From positions 124,001 through 188,000 of the forward strand of contig JASVEC010000015.1 in assembly GCA_030770535.1 (NCBI GenBank): a stretch of DNA of 64,000 nucleotides, read 5' to 3'. The translations under genes were made by a program, and so were the position numbers. Below, one piece after another: positions 60,710 through 64,000 of this stretch; positions within the stretch are counted from its first letter, which is position 1; every line of letters starts with the position of its first letter. This stretch comes from Batkoa obscura (taxonomy: Eukaryota > Entomophthoromycota > Entomophthoromycetes > Entomophthorales > Batkoaceae). A model generated the notes under the pieces. It worked only from the letters and a program-made list of their open reading frames with translations, did not search any database and was not told the origin of the DNA.

Positions 60710-62032
60710 ATGTCAGATAGTGAACTTGTAGATAAAGTCAAAAATTTGACTATTGAAGACAAAGAAGAAGAGGTAAACTAAATACCTTGTACTTATTGTT
60801 CTTGTTTAATAGATGTATATTTTTAATTCAAATAGCCTGTCTTCGACCCCTCTTTAAAAAAGAAAAAGAAAAAGAAGTCAGTTGCTTTTGCTGGTTTAGA
60901 TGACGACGAGGAAGAAGAAGCTGATAAAAAAGAAAAGAATGAAGAAGGCGAAGGCGAAGATGAAGGTAATAAAAAACAATGACTCATTTGACTGCTAAAC
61001 TAATAATTCAAGATGAAGAAATAAATGAAGCAGCTTTGTTTGCAGATAAAAAGAAGAAAAAGAAGAAGAAGAAGGTAAGTATCATTTATCTATTATTAAA
61101 TTAAAAAGCTAATTTTTAGCCTGTTCAAGAGGATGATGAAGATTCAGTAATCCCAGAAAAAAAGAAGGGATCAAAGAAAGCCTCAGCTGAAGAAGACGAA
61201 GAAGATAACGAAAACGAACAAGAAGAAGATGAAGAAGAACAAGGTTTTTAATTTTTAAACTGTTAAAAAACTGGTATTAAATAATTAGATGCTGATGATG
61301 ATGACGAAGTAGAAGGTTGGATTGGAACCGATCGTGATTATACATATAAAGAAGTAAGTCTTCTGTTTACTTACCATGGATGAAGAATTAGATTAACTTG
61401 AATTTTGTTTAGCTTATAAATAGATTTTATAAGATTTGTAGACAAAGTAATCCAGAACTTGGAGGCGAAAAGAAGAGGTTTACAATTGTACCACCTCAAG
61501 TTTCACGTGAAGGAAGTAAAAAGACAGCCTTTAGTAATATTTCAGATATCTGTAGACGGTAAGTTAAAACGATAAGTTAAATATCATGCATGATTGATAA
61601 TTTTTGATAGTTTAAATCGTTCACTTGATCATTTCACTCAGTTCCTCTTTACTGAATTGGGTACTACTGGTTCCGTTGATGGTAGTCAAAGACTGATCAT
61701 CAAAGGTCGATTCCAACAAAAACAAATGGAAACTATTATTCGTCGTTATATTGGTAAGTTCTATAATACACTGTAATAATATGTGTTAATTTATCTATTA
61801 CAATTAGTTGAATATGTGACTTGTAAAATTTGTAAATCACCAGATACAACCCTTTCAAAAGAGAATCGTTTAACATTTATGCAATGTCAAAGCTGTAACT
61901 CTACCCGTTCCGTTTCAGCAGTTAAAACTGGGTATCAAGCTAATCTTATTAAACGTACTAAACGTAAACCGGTAAGAATATAAAATATACTTTGTTTAGT
62001 ATTTATGTTTTAATAGTAATTTTTAGGCTTAA
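60710..62032 (+). CDS. SUI3: Translation initiation factor eIF2 subunit beta
   Basis: Part of eIF2, which brings Met-tRNAi to the 40S subunit. About seven short introns; the last leaves only an Ala codon and the stop. Three lysine blocks near the N-terminus ([30 protein letters not shown]), which bind eIF5 and eIF2B-epsilon, separated by acidic runs. Core: [88 protein letters not shown]. Zinc ribbon: [13 protein letters not shown] with [19 protein letters not shown] (C-x2-C...C-x2-C). Complete and ordinary. Confidence 0.96.
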
Positions 62033-62674
62033 AATAAAGACTAGTATCGGTTGGTTTAATACGGATTCTTTTATAATATCTATGGTATTCTATTGTAGTT
62101 TAATCCATTTATATTAAATTTCTGTTTAAAGACTCTTAATAAAATTAAAATTGATAATGTTAGATAATTTTAGTAGTTTAAGTTTATTAGTAGTGATAGA
62201 AGCTGTTTTGTTTTTTGTAATTTTATGGAATTATAGTATTAAAATTATAAGGATTTTTGATAATCAATATGAATTTATAGTATTGCTCTAACGGTTAATT
62301 TTTTTAAACTTTTTAAACTTATTTTCAAGTTTTAGCTTGAAAAAACAGAATTTTTTAAACTTGAACAATTTGATAAAATATGACTTCATCTTGTTCGATT
62401 AGTTTCCTTAATTATTCAGGGACCTCAAAAAATGTTCAACACATTGAATCCTCATTTGCTCATTTCCATTACCAAAAGCACAACATTTTAAACTTTAGAA
62501 AAATCGAAATAAGCTCAAAATAATAACGTTGGTAACGAAGAGTTCAAACTTTAGCAGTCCATTCTTTTTTTATTGAGATAAAACAAAAGTTCAAACAATA
62601 ATTTTATAAGCTTCTAGTTTTTAATGTTAATTTAATTATTATTATTAATTTCAAAAAACATTAATATAATAATC
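62033..62674. other. Intergenic, eIF2-beta to kinase gene
   Basis: AT-rich 640-bp spacer; nothing recognisable. Confidence 0.4.
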
Positions 62675-64000
62675 ATGATAAAAACAACCCAGTCTCAAGA
62701 TAAATTACAAAACAACTTGACGAAAAGAAGACAGGACTTGTGGAATAGGATAATTAACGAAAAAGAAAATTTAAACATAGACCAAGGAAGTATATGCGTA
62801 GATAGTTTAATAGATATATTACTCGCTTTATTTGATGATTGTAAAAATATTGAGGCTGGTGTCAATGAAAATATTGCTACTTTTTTAACCAAATATCAAC
62901 CAAGTATTAATAAGATTAGAGCTTTGAGATTAAACAAATATGACTTTCAAGTACTTAAAAAACTAGCTAAAGGCCATTTTGGAACTGTAAGATTATTTGT
63001 TTTACTTTATATTAATAAGATTTATTTATCTTACTTTTTTTAATAAAAGGTATCTGTGGTTAGAAATAAACTAGATAACCGTATCTATGCAATGAAAACG
63101 TTAAATAAGATGTATTTGTTAAGATGTAAAGAGGTATTGTATTTAGATCAATAGTAAAAGCATAAATTAATTATTAAATTTAAAGTTGTCGTTTTTTATG
63201 GAAGAAAAAGAAGTTTTATCTCTATCAAAATATTCCCCTTGGATACCAAAGCTATATGCCGCTTTTCAAGATAGTGAGAATTTATATTTAGTCATGGAAT
63301 TTGCAGGAGGAGGAGATCTATTTAGTTTATTGGATCGTAATTATCCACCAATTATAAATGAAGAAGAAGCCAAGTTTTATATTGGTGAAATTGTGTTAGC
63401 ATTAAGTGATTTACATAGTATGGGCTTTGTTCATAGGTAATTAGTTAAAAGTCCAAGTTAATGGGAATAAATTATTAATGCGTTATTTTAATAGAGATTT
63501 AAAGCCGCAAAATATACTGATCGATAATCAAGGCCACATCAAGCTAGCGGATTTTGGATCCTGTATCCAACTCAATAATCAAAGTTCTGTCACTTCGAAT
63601 ATACCAGTTGGAACAAGTGATTATATATCACCCGAGGTGCTTAGAGCTCAGGAAGGGAATACAAATTATGGAGTAGAATGTGATTGGTGGTCTGTTGGTG
63701 TTCTGATTTATGAATTGCTTCAAGGGGACCCGCCATTTAGTTCTGAAAATTTAATGGAAACTCATAGTCAAATTATGAACCATAAAGTAAATTCATGTAA
63801 TGAACTTTTATATAATAGTAGCTAATAGTAAATTATCATAGAATAATTTAATGTTTCATGGTATTTATCCAATTTCAGAAGAAGCAAGGGATCTTATTGA
63901 AAAGTAAATAGAATCTTAATATTTATCTAAAATCTAAGTCTTTATCGTTTTTAGATTAATTTGTGACCGAGAAGTTCGGTTAGGGAAAAATGGAGTAGAA
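62675..64000 (+). CDS. MRCK/DMPK-like AGC kinase, N-terminal part (3' end outside window)
   Basis: Ser/Thr kinase of the DMPK/MRCK/ROCK branch, typically a Cdc42 or Rho effector acting on myosin and cell shape. At least five introns. The N-terminal capped-helix region matches MRCK (SLIDILLALFDDC, IATFLTKYQPSINKIRALRL). Kinase: KLAKGHFGTVSVV (Gly loop), YAMKTLNK (Lys), LYLVMEFAGGGDLFSLLDR, VHRDLKPQNILID across an intron, IKLADFGSCIQL, VGTSDYISPEVL, YGVECDWWSVGVLIYELLQG, EARDLIEKLICDREVRLGKN. The sequence stops before the AGC hydrophobic-motif tail and any coiled-coil, PH or CNH domains, because the window ends. Confidence 0.92.

Overview
The window looks like nuclear DNA of an AT-rich, early-diverging fungus. 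Supporting signs are the many short introns (about 40-60 nt, GT..AG), long AT-rich intergenic stretches, and typical fungal genes: a Nik1-type group III histidine kinase with HAMP repeats, a SreA/Fep1-type GATA factor, a Yck-like casein kinase and a Rsp5-type ubiquitin ligase. No gene is tied closely enough to a species to name one.

Layout. (1) 1-15.5 kb is dense host sequence: the C-terminal part of exportin-1 (CRM1), SGT2, the SNARE SEC22, a FAM32A-like gene (minus), an RSP5/NEDD4-type HECT ligase and a long NIK1-type hybrid histidine kinase (minus). (2) 15.5-19.2 kb is mostly non-coding. It holds the first copies of a small inverted-repeat element and a decayed F-box-like gene. (3) About 19.2-38.1 kb is a block of foreign origin, visibly richer in G and C and without recognisable introns. 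It carries RNA polymerase RPB1-like and RPB2-like subunits, a poxvirus D6/D11-like helicase, an mRNA capping enzyme-like gene, a D5-like SF3 helicase, a family B DNA polymerase and several unknown genes. I read it as an endogenised segment of a large cytoplasmic DNA virus (Nucleocytoviricota-like), broken in roughly a dozen or more places, with a few reading frames still whole. No capsid, packaging ATPase or integrase gene is seen. Inside it lies a 2 kb AT-rich island with a decayed DNA-transposon gene that is itself split by a small inverted-repeat element. (4) 38.1-64 kb is host sequence again: a bHLH factor, the TFIIH helicase XPB/SSL2, a p24 (EMP24/TMED2) cargo receptor, an F-box protein, an LRRC40-like LRR protein, tRNA-Glu(TTC), a SreA-like GATA factor, casein kinase I, eIF2-beta (SUI3) and the start of an MRCK/DMPK-like kinase.

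Three signals stand out. The first is the viral block, whose recurrent TAAAAAAGACTT motif at gene ends includes one perfect 20-bp inverted repeat between two convergent genes and looks like its transcription-end signal. The second is a family of 13 near-palindromic elements of about 105 bp (ends TATGGGGATG / CATCCCCATA), all to the right of 17.5 kb. The third is the histidine kinase: about ten HAMP units arranged in an alternating two-unit pattern, with a 113-bp stretch identical between copies 552 bp apart.
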